Below, in pieces: positions 1-9,204 of a stretch of DNA of 64,000 nt. The notes under the pieces were generated by a model. The model ran no database searches. It saw only the letters and a list, made by a program, of their open reading frames with translations, and was not told the origin of the DNA. The position numbers and the translations under genes are program-made. Position 1 is the first letter of the stretch. Each line of letters starts with the position of its first letter. The DNA is from PALSA-1006 sp041660815. Its GTDB lineage: Bacteria; Pseudomonadota; Gammaproteobacteria; Burkholderiales; Gallionellaceae. The stretch spans positions 186,001 through 250,000 of the forward strand of contig JBAZVN010000002.1 of the NCBI GenBank assembly GCA_041660815.1. Reading direction: 5' to 3'.

Positions 1-1
1 C

Positions 2-601
2 AAAGAAGCCACTCTTAATTATGAAGTGGATCGCACTATTCAACATACCAAATTGCCCGTGGGCAATATCCGCCGCTTATCGGTGGCCGTGGTAATGAAT
101 AATCGCAGCATAACCAGCAAGACCGGCAAGGTTACTTCAAAGCCTTATACCGATGCGGAAACCGCGCAAATCACCGCACTGGTTAAAGATGCAATGGGTT
201 TTGATGCGAACCGCGGCGATAGTCTGAATTTACTCAACCGGCAATTTAACGTCGAAACAGAAGTTATTCCGGTAGTGCCTTTGTGGCAACAGCCGGAGAT
301 GATTGCGCTGGCCAAAGAAGGCGCAAAATATCTGTTGATTTTCATCGGCGTGACTTATTTACTATTTGGCATTATTCGTCCGGCCTTCAAGAATCTGGCG
401 GCTCAGGCGAAAGCCAATGCTGAGGCGGCGGCTGCGGCGGCTGAGGCAGCTGCGGAGGCTGCCAAACATCACAGCCACGCCGCGCAATATAACGAGCAAA
501 AGAATTCTTATGAGGACAATTTGCAGCTTGCCAAAGAGCTGACCAAGAGTGATCCCAAAATTGTGGCTTCAGTGGTAAAAGAATGGGTGAATAAAGAATG
601 A
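2..601 (+). CDS. fliF: FliF, flagellar MS-ring protein (3' part)
   Basis: C-terminal part of the inner-membrane MS-ring protein, on which the flagellar rotor and export gate are built. The reading frame is open from the left edge, so the true start lies outside the window. Visible features are the family motif NYEVDRTI at the very start, one membrane segment (KYLLIFIGVTYLLFGII), an Ala/Glu-rich linker, and a C-terminal tail that in this family binds FliG. Its stop overlaps the fliG start by 4 bases (ATGA), which suggests translational coupling. First gene of the fli run. Confidence 0.95.
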   Translation, partial: KEATLNYEVDRTIQHTKLPVGNIRRLSVAVVMNNRSITSKTGKVTSKPYTDAETAQITALVKDAMGFDANRGDSLNLLNRQFNVETEVIPVVPLWQQPEMIALAKEGAKYLLIFIGVTYLLFGIIRPAFKNLAAQAKANAEAAAAAAEAAAEAAKHHSHAAQYNEQKNSYEDNLQLAKELTKSDPKIVASVVKEWVNKE

Positions 602-1590
602 GCGACGAAGGCGTAACTAAAAGCGCAATTCTGCTGCTCACGCTGGGCGCAGACGAAGCCGCCGAGGTCATGAAATACCTCGAACCGAAAGAGGTACAAA
701 AAATCAGTACCGCGATGGTGAGTCTGAAGAATTTAACGCGTGATGAAATTGCCGACGTTTTTGAAAATTTTCATGAGATTGCCTCGGAAAAAACCACTTT
801 TGGCATGGATTCCGATAACTATATCAGGAATATGCTGCAGAAAGCGCTGGGCGATGACAAGGCAGCCGGTTTGATTGACCGGATTTTGCACAACAGTGAT
901 ACCAGCGGCATTGAAAGCCTGAAATGGATGGATCCTTCTTCGGTGGCCGATCTGGTGAGCAACGAACATCCGCAGATTATCGCCACGATCATGGTACATC
1001 TGGAACCTGATCAGGCGGCCACGGTACTTGGTTTGCTTACCGAGCGCACGCGCAATGATGTCATGTTGCGTATTGCGACTTTGGATAGCGTGCAACCTGT
1101 TGCTTTGCATGAATTAAATGACGTTTTGACCAAGCTGTTATCGGGTAATGCGGTAGGCAAAAAATCCATCAAAGGCGGGGTGCGTACTGCGGCGGAAATT
1201 CTCAATTTTATCGGCAGTACCCAGGATGCTGTGCTGGATTCTGTGCGCGGCCATGACGCCGAGTTGGCACAAAAGATTATGGATGAAATGTTCGTCTTCG
1301 ATGACCTCATGGATATTGAAGATCGCGGTATCCAATTGATCCTGCGCGAAGTTCAATCCGAATCGTTGATTGTCGCGCTGAAGGGTGCCAGTGAAGAATT
1401 ACGTGAGAAGATTCTCAAGAATATGTCGCAGCGTGCGGCAGAAATGTTGCGCGAAGATTTGGAATCCAAGGGCCCGGTCAAGTTGAGCGAGGTTGAAGCG
1501 GAACAGAAAGAAATCCTGAAGATTGTCCGCAGACTGTCCGATGAAGGCCAGGTTTCCATAGGCGGCAAGGGAGATGAAGCGTATGTCTGA
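598..1590 (+). CDS. fliG: FliG, flagellar motor switch protein
   Basis: Rotor switch protein that meets the stator (torque) and the FliM/FliN C-ring. At 330 residues it has the normal length. Visible are the middle-domain EHPQ motif (residues 123-126), the later MFVFDDL motif (231-237), and a C-terminal domain rich in charged residues (GIQLILREV and onward) that in the family contacts MotA. The start overlaps the fliF stop and the 3' end overlaps fliH by 17 bases, so the genes are co-translated in one operon. Confidence 0.98.
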   Translation: MSDEGVTKSAILLLTLGADEAAEVMKYLEPKEVQKISTAMVSLKNLTRDEIADVFENFHEIASEKTTFGMDSDNYIRNMLQKALGDDKAAGLIDRILHNSDTSGIESLKWMDPSSVADLVSNEHPQIIATIMVHLEPDQAATVLGLLTERTRNDVMLRIATLDSVQPVALHELNDVLTKLLSGNAVGKKSIKGGVRTAAEILNFIGSTQDAVLDSVRGHDAELAQKIMDEMFVFDDLMDIEDRGIQLILREVQSESLIVALKGASEELREKILKNMSQRAAEMLREDLESKGPVKLSEVEAEQKEILKIVRRLSDEGQVSIGGKGDEAYV

Positions 1591-2224
1591 TGAAGTCGTC
1601 CCCAAAGAGAAACTCACCGCGTATGAACGTTGGGAATTGCCTTCGTTTGACGCCGGGGGCTTGCGCGTTAGCGGAAATCCGAATGCCATAAAATTGCCTA
1701 CCGCCGCCGAACTGGAAACGATCGGACGCGAAGCGCATGACGAAGGTTATCAAGCCGGTTATCAGACCGGTTATGCCGAAGGTTCACAAAAAGCCGCGCA
1801 GGAAACGCAGCGCTTGGCGGCATTGGTGACCTCCCTACAACAGGCAGTGGCGCAAGTTGATCAGGAAATTGCGCAAAGCTTGCTTAATCTTGCGTTGGAG
1901 TTGGCGCAGCAAATGGTGCATGAGGCTTTGAAGGTAAAACCGGAATTATTGCTGGAAGTTATCCGTGAGGCGATCAGTACTCTGCCGCATTTCAATCCGT
2001 CGGCACATATTGTGTTACATCCCGCCGATGCGGAAATTGTGCGCGAGAAAATGGGGGATCAGCTAGCCCATTCCGGGTGGAAAATATTTGAAGATGCACG
2101 TTTGACCCGCGGCGGAGCACGCCTGGAAACCGCGCACAGCCAGATCGACGCAACGCTGGAAGCACGCTGGAAACGCATCACCTTAAACTTGGGGCAGGAA
2201 TCTTCCTGGCTGGTCGAAAAATGA
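1574..2224 (+). CDS. fliH: FliH, flagellar export ATPase regulator
   Basis: Negative regulator and stator of the FliI export ATPase at the cytoplasmic face of the export gate. About 216 residues. The N-terminal third carries the Gly-spaced helix signature typical of FliH (EGYQAGYQTGYAEG, about residues 56-69), followed by a long helix and a V/A-ATPase E-subunit-like C-terminal domain. An alternative ATG lies 9 bases downstream of the chosen start (position 1583) and cannot be excluded. Overlaps both fliG and fliI. Confidence 0.93.
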   Translation: MKRMSDEVVPKEKLTAYERWELPSFDAGGLRVSGNPNAIKLPTAAELETIGREAHDEGYQAGYQTGYAEGSQKAAQETQRLAALVTSLQQAVAQVDQEIAQSLLNLALELAQQMVHEALKVKPELLLEVIREAISTLPHFNPSAHIVLHPADAEIVREKMGDQLAHSGWKIFEDARLTRGGARLETAHSQIDATLEARWKRITLNLGQESSWLVEK

Positions 2225-3609
2225 ACGCCCATCAAAAAAAATGGCAGGATGTGTTACAGGCCAATTGCGAAGTTGCCAAGCACAGCGTGCCTTTTGTGGT
2301 CAGTGGACATCTCACCAAAGTGAATGGGCTGGTGATGGAAGCGGTCGGCTTGCGCATGGCGGTGGGCAGTACCTGCGTCATTCAGTTGCCCAATAATCAG
2401 GTGGAGGCGGAAGTCGTGGGATTTTCCGGCGAAAAAATATTTCTGATGCCGGAAAATGATGTACAGGGCTTGGTGCCCGGCGCACGCGTTTCAGCTTTTG
2501 AACCCTTGCGCGCTGCGCCGGTTCCCGGGCAGGCGCTGCATGCCCCGCGTCGTTCGGCAGATTTGGCTCGGCATTTGCCGGTAGGAAACATGTTGTTGGG
2601 ACGGGTGTTGGATGGTGCCGGACGTCCGCTTGATCAACTGGGCCCTTTGCCCGAAGGCCCGAGTGCCGCGCTGCAAAGCCGTCCGATTAATCCGCTGGAT
2701 CGGGCTCCCATAAAAGAAGTGCTGGATGTGGGGGTGCGCGCCATTAATGCATTGCTAACCGTGGGACGCGGTCAACGTATGGGTTTGTTTGCCGGTAGTG
2801 GCGTGGGTAAAAGCGTGTTGCTGGGCATGATGGCGCGCTACACCACCGCCGATGTCATTGTGGTCGGGCTGATCGGTGAACGGGGTCGCGAAGTTAAAGA
2901 ATTTATTACGGATATTTTGGGCGCGGAAGGACTCAAACGCGCAGTGGTCGTTGCGGCGCCCGCCGATACCAGCCCGCTGCTGCGCATGCAGGGTGCGGCC
3001 TATGCAACCACGATCGCGGAGTATTTCCGTGATCAGGGTAAAAATGTGTTGCTGATTATGGATTCATTGACGCGTTATGCCATGGCGCAACGTGAGATAG
3101 CACTCGCTATCGGCGAACCCCCCGCGACTAAAGGGTATCCGCCGTCGGTGTTTGCCAAACTCCCGCAGTTGGTGGAGCGTGCCGGAAACGGGTCGGTTGG
3201 CGGAGGGTCGATTACCGCGTTTTATACGGTATTGACGGAAGGAGATGACCAGCAAGATCCGATCGCGGACAGCGCGCGCGCCATTCTGGACGGACACATT
3301 GTTTTGTCCAGACGCTTGGTAGAGCAAGGGCATTATCCCGCGATTGATATTGAAGCCTCCATCAGCCGTGCGATGAATAATCTGGTTACGCAGCAGCACT
3401 TTTCGCAAGTGCAGAAATTTAAACAACTTTATGCGCACTATCAGCGCAACCACGATCTGATCAGTGTGGGCGCTTATGTGCACGGTAGTGATCCCTTACT
3501 TGACGAGGCGATTAACAAACATGCCAGTCAGGTGCAGTTTCTTAAACAGGGTATGTATGAAGCCGATCATTACAACACGAGTATGAATGCGTTTGCGGCA
3601 CTGTTTTAA
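2221..3609 (+). CDS. fliI: FliI, flagellum-specific ATP synthase-like export ATPase
   Basis: Hexameric ATPase that energises unloading and export of flagellar subunits; an F1-beta homologue. 462 residues, normal for the family. The Walker A motif AGSGVGKS is at about residues 191-198, with the GERGREVKEF motif following, the Walker B strand LLIMDSLTRYA, and the GSITAFYTVL segment. The start ATG overlaps the fliH stop by 4 bases. Part of the fliFGHIJK unit. Confidence 0.98.
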   Translation: MNAHQKKWQDVLQANCEVAKHSVPFVVSGHLTKVNGLVMEAVGLRMAVGSTCVIQLPNNQVEAEVVGFSGEKIFLMPENDVQGLVPGARVSAFEPLRAAPVPGQALHAPRRSADLARHLPVGNMLLGRVLDGAGRPLDQLGPLPEGPSAALQSRPINPLDRAPIKEVLDVGVRAINALLTVGRGQRMGLFAGSGVGKSVLLGMMARYTTADVIVVGLIGERGREVKEFITDILGAEGLKRAVVVAAPADTSPLLRMQGAAYATTIAEYFRDQGKNVLLIMDSLTRYAMAQREIALAIGEPPATKGYPPSVFAKLPQLVERAGNGSVGGGSITAFYTVLTEGDDQQDPIADSARAILDGHIVLSRRLVEQGHYPAIDIEASISRAMNNLVTQQHFSQVQKFKQLYAHYQRNHDLISVGAYVHGSDPLLDEAINKHASQVQFLKQGMYEADHYNTSMNAFAALF

Positions 3610-3623
3610 CCGGGTAAGAAATC

Positions 3624-4112
3624 ATGGCCAAGCCTTTTTCGTTACAACCTTTGGTGCAGTTGGCTAAACAGAAAAATGATGCCGCCATCAAAAATCTGGG
3701 CAAACTGAATCAGCAGCAACAGTCGGCTCAGGATAAGTTGGTGATGTTGAACCAGTTTCGTCGTGACTATCAAGTTCAGTTTCAAGAGGTGGTCAGCAGG
3801 GGAATTTCGCCGGTGGATATGCGTAATTTTCAGGATTTTATTTACCGGCTGGATCAGGCGATTGAGCAGCAACAAAGAGTACTGGAGCATTCTACAAATT
3901 CGGTAAATGCAGGGCGTGAAGAGCTAATGGGTACGCAACGCAAAATGCGTTCTTTCGACACCCTGGCCCAGCGCCATTTGGAAGCGGAACAGAAACTGGA
4001 AGCAAAAGCGGAACAAAAGTTAATGGATGAGTTCGCCGGCCAATTTGCAGCGAATCGATTGTCCGAAAAGATTAACGAAGAAATTGAGCAAAATAATAGG
4101 AGCGAATCATGA
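3624..4112 (+). CDS. fliJ: FliJ, flagellar export chaperone / central stalk
   Basis: Small coiled-coil protein that sits in the FliI ring like the gamma stalk of F1-ATPase and links it to FlhA. It has 162 residues, nearly all helical, rich in Gln, Glu and Lys, with long heptad stretches and no membrane segment. Sequence in this family is poorly conserved, so the call rests mainly on length, coiled-coil character (LVQLAKQKNDAA near the start) and position between fliI and fliK. Overlaps fliK by 4 bases. Confidence 0.9.
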   Translation: MAKPFSLQPLVQLAKQKNDAAIKNLGKLNQQQQSAQDKLVMLNQFRRDYQVQFQEVVSRGISPVDMRNFQDFIYRLDQAIEQQQRVLEHSTNSVNAGREELMGTQRKMRSFDTLAQRHLEAEQKLEAKAEQKLMDEFAGQFAANRLSEKINEEIEQNNRSES

Positions 4113-5233
4113 GCAATCTGCCCATCACTATCAATGCCCCCCAGGCTGCCGCAAAAGCACCGCAAAATTCCGCGTCCAGCGAAAATAACGCTGCTCCGGA
4201 AAAGCCATTTGGCGAAGTGTTAGCCAAGCAAGTAGCGAAAAAAAGTAATCCGGAAGAAAGCGGCAAGGAGAAAAACAGCGCAGAAACCAGTGATGCAGAA
4301 AAAGCGGGTGCTGATGCCTCACTCTCGGGTAAAAAAATCGGCAAGAAAACAGCCGATGAAATTTTTGAGCAAATTAAAAGCAGTAGCGATGCGGCGCAAG
4401 CTTTGCCTGATGCGTTGAGCAGCCTGCCAGCAGATCTGTTAGCCAGCATGCTTCCGCAAAATCTTAACAAGTCGGCATTGGATGCTGCCAACTTAAGCAA
4501 GCAGAGCCAGACAAGAACAGAATTGACTGCGGCGGAGCAAGTTGCGGAACAAGTTTCAGAACAGCCGGGAGCGGGAAAAAACGCGCCGGGGGTCGATCAA
4601 AAAGATCAATCAAAACAAGGTGTTGAGTTTGCTGCTCGGCTGGAGGCTTCAAATGCAAGCGCGGCCGGCAAATTTGCCGCAGCAGAAGAAAAACTGGCAG
4701 CGATCGCCAGCGCTGCAAAACCCGTGGAAACACCGATGCCTATTTCGCAAACGGCGCTGACTTCACTTACTCCGGCCAATGTATTCCCCGCGCAAGTGAC
4801 GATTAATACACCTGTTACGCACGACAAATGGGGAGAGGAATTTAATCAAAAGATTACCTGGCTTGCCAGCTCCAAAGAACAATCTGCCGAGTTGCATCTT
4901 AATCCGCCACAATTGGGGCCGATGGATGTGGTGATTAAAGTAAGCGGCGATCAGGCAACTGCACTGTTTACCTCGGCACATGCCGTGGTGCGTGAAGCCA
5001 TTGAGCAGGCTCTTCCCAAGCTGCGTGAAATGATGGCGGAAAGTGGCATCATGCTGAGTAATGCCAGTGTCAGTGACCAGACACCGCGCGATCAGCAAAG
5101 TAATGCGGAAAATAGATCGGGAAATGCCAGAATTGGCAGTGGCGGCAGCAAAACCGCTGAGGAATCGGCCAATATGAGCATGCGGGCCTCCCCAATTAGT
5201 CGTCATAACGGTATAGTTGATACCTTCGCTTGA
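4109..5233 (+). CDS. fliK: FliK, flagellar hook-length control protein
   Basis: Secreted molecular ruler that sets hook length and switches export specificity through FlhB. 374 residues. The first about 230 are low-complexity and rich in Ala, Lys, Glu and Ser, as expected for the ruler part. The C-terminal Flg_hook domain is clear, with SAELHLNPPQLGPMDVVI and the downstream helix VVREAIEQALPKLREMM, then a disordered Ser/Asn-rich tail. Last gene of the tightly packed fliF-K set; 165 bases separate it from fliL. Confidence 0.92.
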   Translation: MSNLPITINAPQAAAKAPQNSASSENNAAPEKPFGEVLAKQVAKKSNPEESGKEKNSAETSDAEKAGADASLSGKKIGKKTADEIFEQIKSSSDAAQALPDALSSLPADLLASMLPQNLNKSALDAANLSKQSQTRTELTAAEQVAEQVSEQPGAGKNAPGVDQKDQSKQGVEFAARLEASNASAAGKFAAAEEKLAAIASAAKPVETPMPISQTALTSLTPANVFPAQVTINTPVTHDKWGEEFNQKITWLASSKEQSAELHLNPPQLGPMDVVIKVSGDQATALFTSAHAVVREAIEQALPKLREMMAESGIMLSNASVSDQTPRDQQSNAENRSGNARIGSGGSKTAEESANMSMRASPISRHNGIVDTFA

Positions 5234-5398
5234 GCAGAATGATTGGAAACGGAGCAACAGAATTGCCTGTTGACTCGAAAAATGCTGCAAAAATCCTTTT
5301 GATCAAGCTGAAATAAGGTTGATTTCTTTGCTTATTCCGCCCACCGTCAATATGAATTTAGTTGGATAATTCCGACATCAATAAAAGGATAACGTAGC

Positions 5399-6112
5399 AT
5401 GGCCAAACCAGTAAAACCTGCAGCCCCAAAGAAAGAAGAAGTTGCAGACCTCCCGAAAAGCAATAAAAAGCTCATTATCATCATTGCGGTGTTAGTGACA
5501 ATTATTGCGGTGGGAGGCGGCTTTGCTTACATGAAACTTAAAGACGTGGGGCATAGCGAGGAGGTGAAAGTTGCACCTGCCAAAGATCCCATATTTATTC
5601 CTCTGGATGCCTTTACGGTTAATTTGCAGCGTGAAGAGGCCGACCAATATTTGCAGATCACCTTTGCGCTTAAAGTCTATGAACCTGAAATAGCCGAAAA
5701 AATTAAAGCGATGCTGCCTGAAGTCCGCAGTAAGTTAAACCTGTTGCTGTCCGGTAAGTATCCTTCCGAGTTGGCCACAGCCGAGGGTAAGAAAAAACTT
5801 GCCGCTGAAATTGTGATAGAAGCCAACCATGTTTTGGGTATTCAGAACGCGCCGATTATTCCTGTTTCGGCTCCGGTCTCTGCGCCTGTGATTGCACCGG
5901 TCGTTATTTCAGCTGTTGCGTCTGCACCTGCTGCCGGAGAAGAAGTCCCGGAAGAAGAAATTGTGGATGAAGAGGAGGTAACGGATGAAGAAATTGCCGC
6001 CTCTGCACCGGTTGCCCCGCCTCCCCCGCCTGTTTCGGCTCCGGTAGCGCCTGCCGTGCCTGAACAAAAAGGGGTGGTGGACGTCCTGTTCACCTCGTTC
6101 ATTATTCAGTAA
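5399..6112 (+). CDS. fliL: FliL, flagellar basal-body-associated protein with low-complexity insert
   Basis: Single-pass inner-membrane protein that surrounds the stator and supports torque. One membrane segment (KLIIIIAVLVTIIAVGG, about residues 24-40) follows a basic, proline-rich cytoplasmic tail. The periplasmic domain (FIPLDAFTVNL, ITFALKVYEPEI, VRSKLNLLLSGK) is typical, and the protein ends with VVDVLFTSFIIQ as FliL proteins do. At 237 residues it is longer than the usual 150-180. The extra length is an Ala/Pro/Val plus Glu-rich segment of roughly 70 residues (about 157-226) just before that last strand. Starts the second fli unit, 7 bases ahead of fliM. Confidence 0.93.
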   Translation: MAKPVKPAAPKKEEVADLPKSNKKLIIIIAVLVTIIAVGGGFAYMKLKDVGHSEEVKVAPAKDPIFIPLDAFTVNLQREEADQYLQITFALKVYEPEIAEKIKAMLPEVRSKLNLLLSGKYPSELATAEGKKKLAAEIVIEANHVLGIQNAPIIPVSAPVSAPVIAPVVISAVASAPAAGEEVPEEEIVDEEEVTDEEIAASAPVAPPPPPVSAPVAPAVPEQKGVVDVLFTSFIIQ

Positions 6113-6119
6113 TGTTGTC

Positions 6120-7124
6120 ATGAGCCAAGAATTCCTCTCACAAGATGAAGTTGACTCGCTACTGCGGGGGGTCACGGGTGAGTCCGAGGAGTCCGATCAG
6201 GATGCTGCGCCGGCTGATGGTGTGCGTCCTTACAACATGGCGACGCAGGAGCGAATCGTGCGTGGGCGCATGCCCACCATGGAGATTATTAACGAACGTT
6301 TCGCGCGCCTGCTGCGCATCGGTTTGTATAATTTCATTCATCGCAGTGCGGAAGTTTCGGTGGGGCCGGTGCGGGTTCTCAAGTTTTCTGAATTCATACG
6401 CAATCTGCCGGTACCGGCCAATCTTAATTTGGTGCAAATAAAACCGTTACGTGGAAATTCCCTGTTTATTTTTGATCCCAACTTGGTTTTTCTGGTGGTG
6501 GATAGTTTATTCGGCGGAGACGGGCGCTTTCATACACGCGTTGAAGGTCGTGAATTTACCCAAACCGAACACCGCATCATTCAACAGTTGCTGGGTGTGG
6601 TTTTTGAAAACTATGCAAAAGCCTGGGAAGCGGTTTATAAACTGGAATTTGAATTTATTCGTTCGGAAGTTAATCCCCAGTTCGCCAATATCGCCACGCC
6701 CAATGAAGTAGTCGTGATTACCACGTTCGAAGTGGAATTCAACGGCGTGGGCGGCTCAATCCATATTTGCAAACCTTACTCGATGATCGAGCCCATTCGT
6801 GAATTATTGTATAGCACGATGCAGGGCGATCATGTGGTGGCGGACAAGCGTTGGCTGCATCTGTTATCCAAGCAAATTCAGGCAGCGGAAATTGAGATTA
6901 CCGCCATTCTGGGGACGGCAAAAACAACGGTTGATAGTGTCCTCAAAATGAAAACCGGTGACATTATTCCACTGGATGTGCCCAAAAACATTATTGCCAA
7001 TGTCAGCGGTGTGCCGGTAATGGAATGTAAATACGGTGCGTTTAATAATCAATACGCGCTTAAGGTAATAAAAATGTTAGCCGCTGAAAACGGCGAAAAA
7101 CAAACTGGAGAGAATCATGGCTGA
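6120..7124 (+). CDS. fliM: FliM, flagellar motor switch protein
   Basis: C-ring protein that binds phosphorylated CheY and passes the signal to FliG. 334 residues, normal length. The N-terminal CheY-binding peptide LSQDEVDSLL is at residues 6-15. It is followed by the CheC-like middle domain with GLYNFIHRSAEVSVG and the FGGDG loop, and the C-terminal SpoA domain (GDIIPLDVP). The last 8 bases overlap fliN. Confidence 0.98.
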   Translation: MSQEFLSQDEVDSLLRGVTGESEESDQDAAPADGVRPYNMATQERIVRGRMPTMEIINERFARLLRIGLYNFIHRSAEVSVGPVRVLKFSEFIRNLPVPANLNLVQIKPLRGNSLFIFDPNLVFLVVDSLFGGDGRFHTRVEGREFTQTEHRIIQQLLGVVFENYAKAWEAVYKLEFEFIRSEVNPQFANIATPNEVVVITTFEVEFNGVGGSIHICKPYSMIEPIRELLYSTMQGDHVVADKRWLHLLSKQIQAAEIEITAILGTAKTTVDSVLKMKTGDIIPLDVPKNIIANVSGVPVMECKYGAFNNQYALKVIKMLAAENGEKQTGENHG

Positions 7125-7503
7125 TGATACAGAAATTAGTGCGGACGACTGGGGCGCCGCGATGGCGGAGCAGGCTGCCGCGCCGGAACCGCAACCTCAT
7201 GTGTTTGAAGAATTTGGCGGGGCAAGCAATGCGACCGCGCACAATGATTTGGATATGATTTTAGATATCCCGGTGCAACTTATGGTTGAATTGGGTCGCA
7301 CCAAGATGCCGATAAAAAATTTGCTGCAACTGGCACAAGGCTCGGTGGTGGAGCTTGCCGGTATGGCGGGTGAGCCGCTGGATGTGCTGATCAACGGTTT
7401 TTTAATTGCGCAGGGTGAAGTGGTGGTGGTTAATGATAAACTGGGCATTCGTTTAACCGATATCATTACCCCGTCCGAACGTCTGCGTCGCATCAATAAA
7501 TAA
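7117..7503 (+). CDS. fliN: FliN, flagellar motor switch protein
   Basis: C-ring base protein that also docks FliH-FliI at the export gate. 128 residues. A variable acidic N-terminus precedes a SpoA domain with the expected landmarks LDIPVQLMVELGRT, LLQLAQGSVVEL, PLDVLING and LGIRLTDII. The start lies inside the end of fliM. fliO follows after 4 bases. Confidence 0.98.
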   Translation: MADDTEISADDWGAAMAEQAAAPEPQPHVFEEFGGASNATAHNDLDMILDIPVQLMVELGRTKMPIKNLLQLAQGSVVELAGMAGEPLDVLINGFLIAQGEVVVVNDKLGIRLTDIITPSERLRRINK

Positions 7504-7507
7504 CACT

Positions 7508-7957
7508 ATGCCCAACCGACTATTTCTTTTTTTATCCGCATTCGCTTATGCGTCAATATCTTCTGCGGCAGATCCGGTACGTCCTGTATATACCCCGCCT
7601 CCCGCTTCGGCAGTTTCTTCCGGTAGCGTGATACAAATTATTATTAGTTTGCTCTTGGTGCTGGGTGCGATTGTGTTCGTGGCTTGGGTGTTAAAACGCA
7701 TTAACATGCCGCAAAACTCGGCGGGAAGCAGCCTTAAAGTCATCAGTGGCGTTGCGGTCGGGCAGCGTGAACGCATTGTGCTGGTTGAAGTTAAGGATAC
7801 CTGGTTGGTGGTCGGTGTCGCACCGGGACAAGTCACCGCCTTGCATAGCATGCCGAAACAATTTATACCCGAAAGTGATCAAGCCGAGTCGCCCGACGCG
7901 GATAACAAATTCAAGAACTGGTTAAAAGTGGTGATGGAGAAGCGCAATGCGGCTTAA
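7508..7957 (+). CDS. fliO: FliO, flagellar export gate assembly protein
   Basis: Small membrane protein that helps assemble the FliP pore. 149 residues. A signal-like hydrophobic N-terminus (LFLFLSAFAYASISSAA) is followed by one clear membrane helix (VIQIIISLLLVLGAIVFVAWVLKRI, about 42-66) and a short cytoplasmic domain with LKVISGVAVGQRERIVLVEV, characteristic of FliO. Overlaps fliP by 11 bases. Confidence 0.93.
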   Translation: MPNRLFLFLSAFAYASISSAADPVRPVYTPPPASAVSSGSVIQIIISLLLVLGAIVFVAWVLKRINMPQNSAGSSLKVISGVAVGQRERIVLVEVKDTWLVVGVAPGQVTALHSMPKQFIPESDQAESPDADNKFKNWLKVVMEKRNAA

Positions 7958-8696
7958 CTCCAATCTATTGATTGCATTGGCATTATTGATATTCCCCGCA
8001 TGGGCGTTCGGTGCCGATTCAGGATTGGCTGCCTTTAGCAGCACGCCAACGGCGGGCGGCGGCCAGCAGTATTCGTTAAGTCTGCAAACGCTTATTCTGA
8101 TTACTTCGCTGACTTTTTTACCGGCAGTTTTATTGCTGATGACAGGGTTTACACGCATCATCATTGTGCTTTCCCTGTTGCGCTCGGCACTCGGCACACC
8201 TTCATCCCCGCCCAACCAAGTATTAATCGGATTGGCTTTATTCCTGACTTTTTTTGTCATGTCCCCGGTGCTGGATAAAATTTATACCGATGCTTATCAG
8301 CCTTACAACGAAAACAAAATTTCTCTGGAAGAAGCTTACGAAAAAGGCAGTGCGCCGCTTAAAGCATTCATGCTGCGCCAAACCCGTGAAACCGACCTCG
8401 CCTTATTTGTGCGCATTTCCAACAGTGAGCCCCTGCAGAGTGCCGAAGAAGTCCCCATGAAAATTCTGGTACCGGCCTATGTCACCAGCGAATTAAAGAC
8501 AGCTTTCCAAATCGGCTTCGTAGTATTTATTCCCTTTCTTATCATAGATATGGTGGTGGCCAGCGTGCTGATGTCGATGGGTATGATGATGCTGTCGCCG
8601 TCGATTATTTCGTTGCCCTTCAAGATTATGTTATTCGTATTGGCCGACGGCTGGAATTTGTTGATCGGCTCTCTGGTTCAAAGTTTTTACACTTAA
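7947..8696 (+). CDS. fliP: FliP, flagellar export gate protein
   Basis: Core pore subunit of the flagellar type III export gate (FliP5Q4R1). 249 residues with a cleavable signal peptide (LLIALALLIFPAWAFGA), then membrane segments and the family signatures TRIIIVLSLLRSALGT and VPAYVTSELKTAFQIGF. The FVVFIPFLIIDMVV and MGMMMLSP stretches are near invariant in FliP. Start overlaps the end of fliO; fliQ follows after 6 bases. Confidence 0.98.
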   Translation: MRLNSNLLIALALLIFPAWAFGADSGLAAFSSTPTAGGGQQYSLSLQTLILITSLTFLPAVLLLMTGFTRIIIVLSLLRSALGTPSSPPNQVLIGLALFLTFFVMSPVLDKIYTDAYQPYNENKISLEEAYEKGSAPLKAFMLRQTRETDLALFVRISNSEPLQSAEEVPMKILVPAYVTSELKTAFQIGFVVFIPFLIIDMVVASVLMSMGMMMLSPSIISLPFKIMLFVLADGWNLLIGSLVQSFYT

Positions 8697-8702
8697 TTCG
8701 CT

Positions 8703-8972
8703 ATGACGCCCGAAACAGTAATGACAATTGGCCGGCAGGCATTGGAGCTCACTCTTATGGTGTCGGCGCCGCTGTTGCTCACCGCACTGGTAATCGGTTT
8801 GCTGGTGAGTATCTTTCAGGCCGCCACACAGATTAACGAAATGACCCTGTCATTCATTCCCAAACTGACCGGCATGTTTATTGTGCTGATTATTGCCGGA
8901 CCGTGGATGATGGGGCTACTGCTGGATTACATGCAGCGCCTGTTTTCCAGCATCCCCTGGATGGTTGGCTAA
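8703..8972 (+). CDS. fliQ: FliQ, flagellar export gate protein
   Basis: Two-helix pore subunit of the flagellar export gate. 89 residues, the usual size, with MTPETVMTIGRQALELT at the start, two membrane hairpins, and the LVSIFQAATQINEMTLSF connector typical of the family. Its TAA stop codon (8970-8972) lies inside the outer arm of a palindromic repeat that separates it from fliR, so the transcript runs through that repeat. Confidence 0.98.
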   Translation: MTPETVMTIGRQALELTLMVSAPLLLTALVIGLLVSIFQAATQINEMTLSFIPKLTGMFIVLIIAGPWMMGLLLDYMQRLFSSIPWMVG

Positions 8973-9148
8973 CAATTTAATTTTCGTCGCGATGCTGCGT
9001 TACGCATAAAAAAATTTATCCTCACCTATTACATATAGGCTTCGTCAAATTTTTTTATGCGCGCCTTGCCTAGCTTATAACCAGCCACTTGCCAGCTTGC
9101 TGGCTTAGTGGATTGGCTAGTTGTTTTACCGGAAAATTAAATTGTTAG
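8969..9148 (-). repeat. MITE-like palindromic repeat, copy A (fliQ-fliR gap)
   Basis: A perfect 17-base inverted repeat closes this element (8969-8985 and 9132-9148). The core on the minus strand (about 8985-9076) carries the anchor AAGCTAGGCAAGGCGCG (rc of 9060-9076) and an AACGCAGC anchor near 8995. Both anchors recur, in the same order and spacing, in copies at 30359-30500 and 43782-43923. The rest of the element holds a second hairpin (CCACTTGCCAGC against GCTGGCTTAGTGG, around 9090-9115). It has no coding capacity. It enters the stop codon of fliQ and splits the otherwise tight fliP-Q-R run. Confidence 0.75.
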
Positions 9149-9204
9149 ATTTTCCAAATTTCACTATCAATAGAAACTAACGGCTTACTCGTAACTATTT
9201 ACTC

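Noticed and set aside
5234..5398. Possible sigma-28 or sigma-54 promoter before fliL
   Set aside because: No motif with correct spacing was found; the gap is left without a promoter call.
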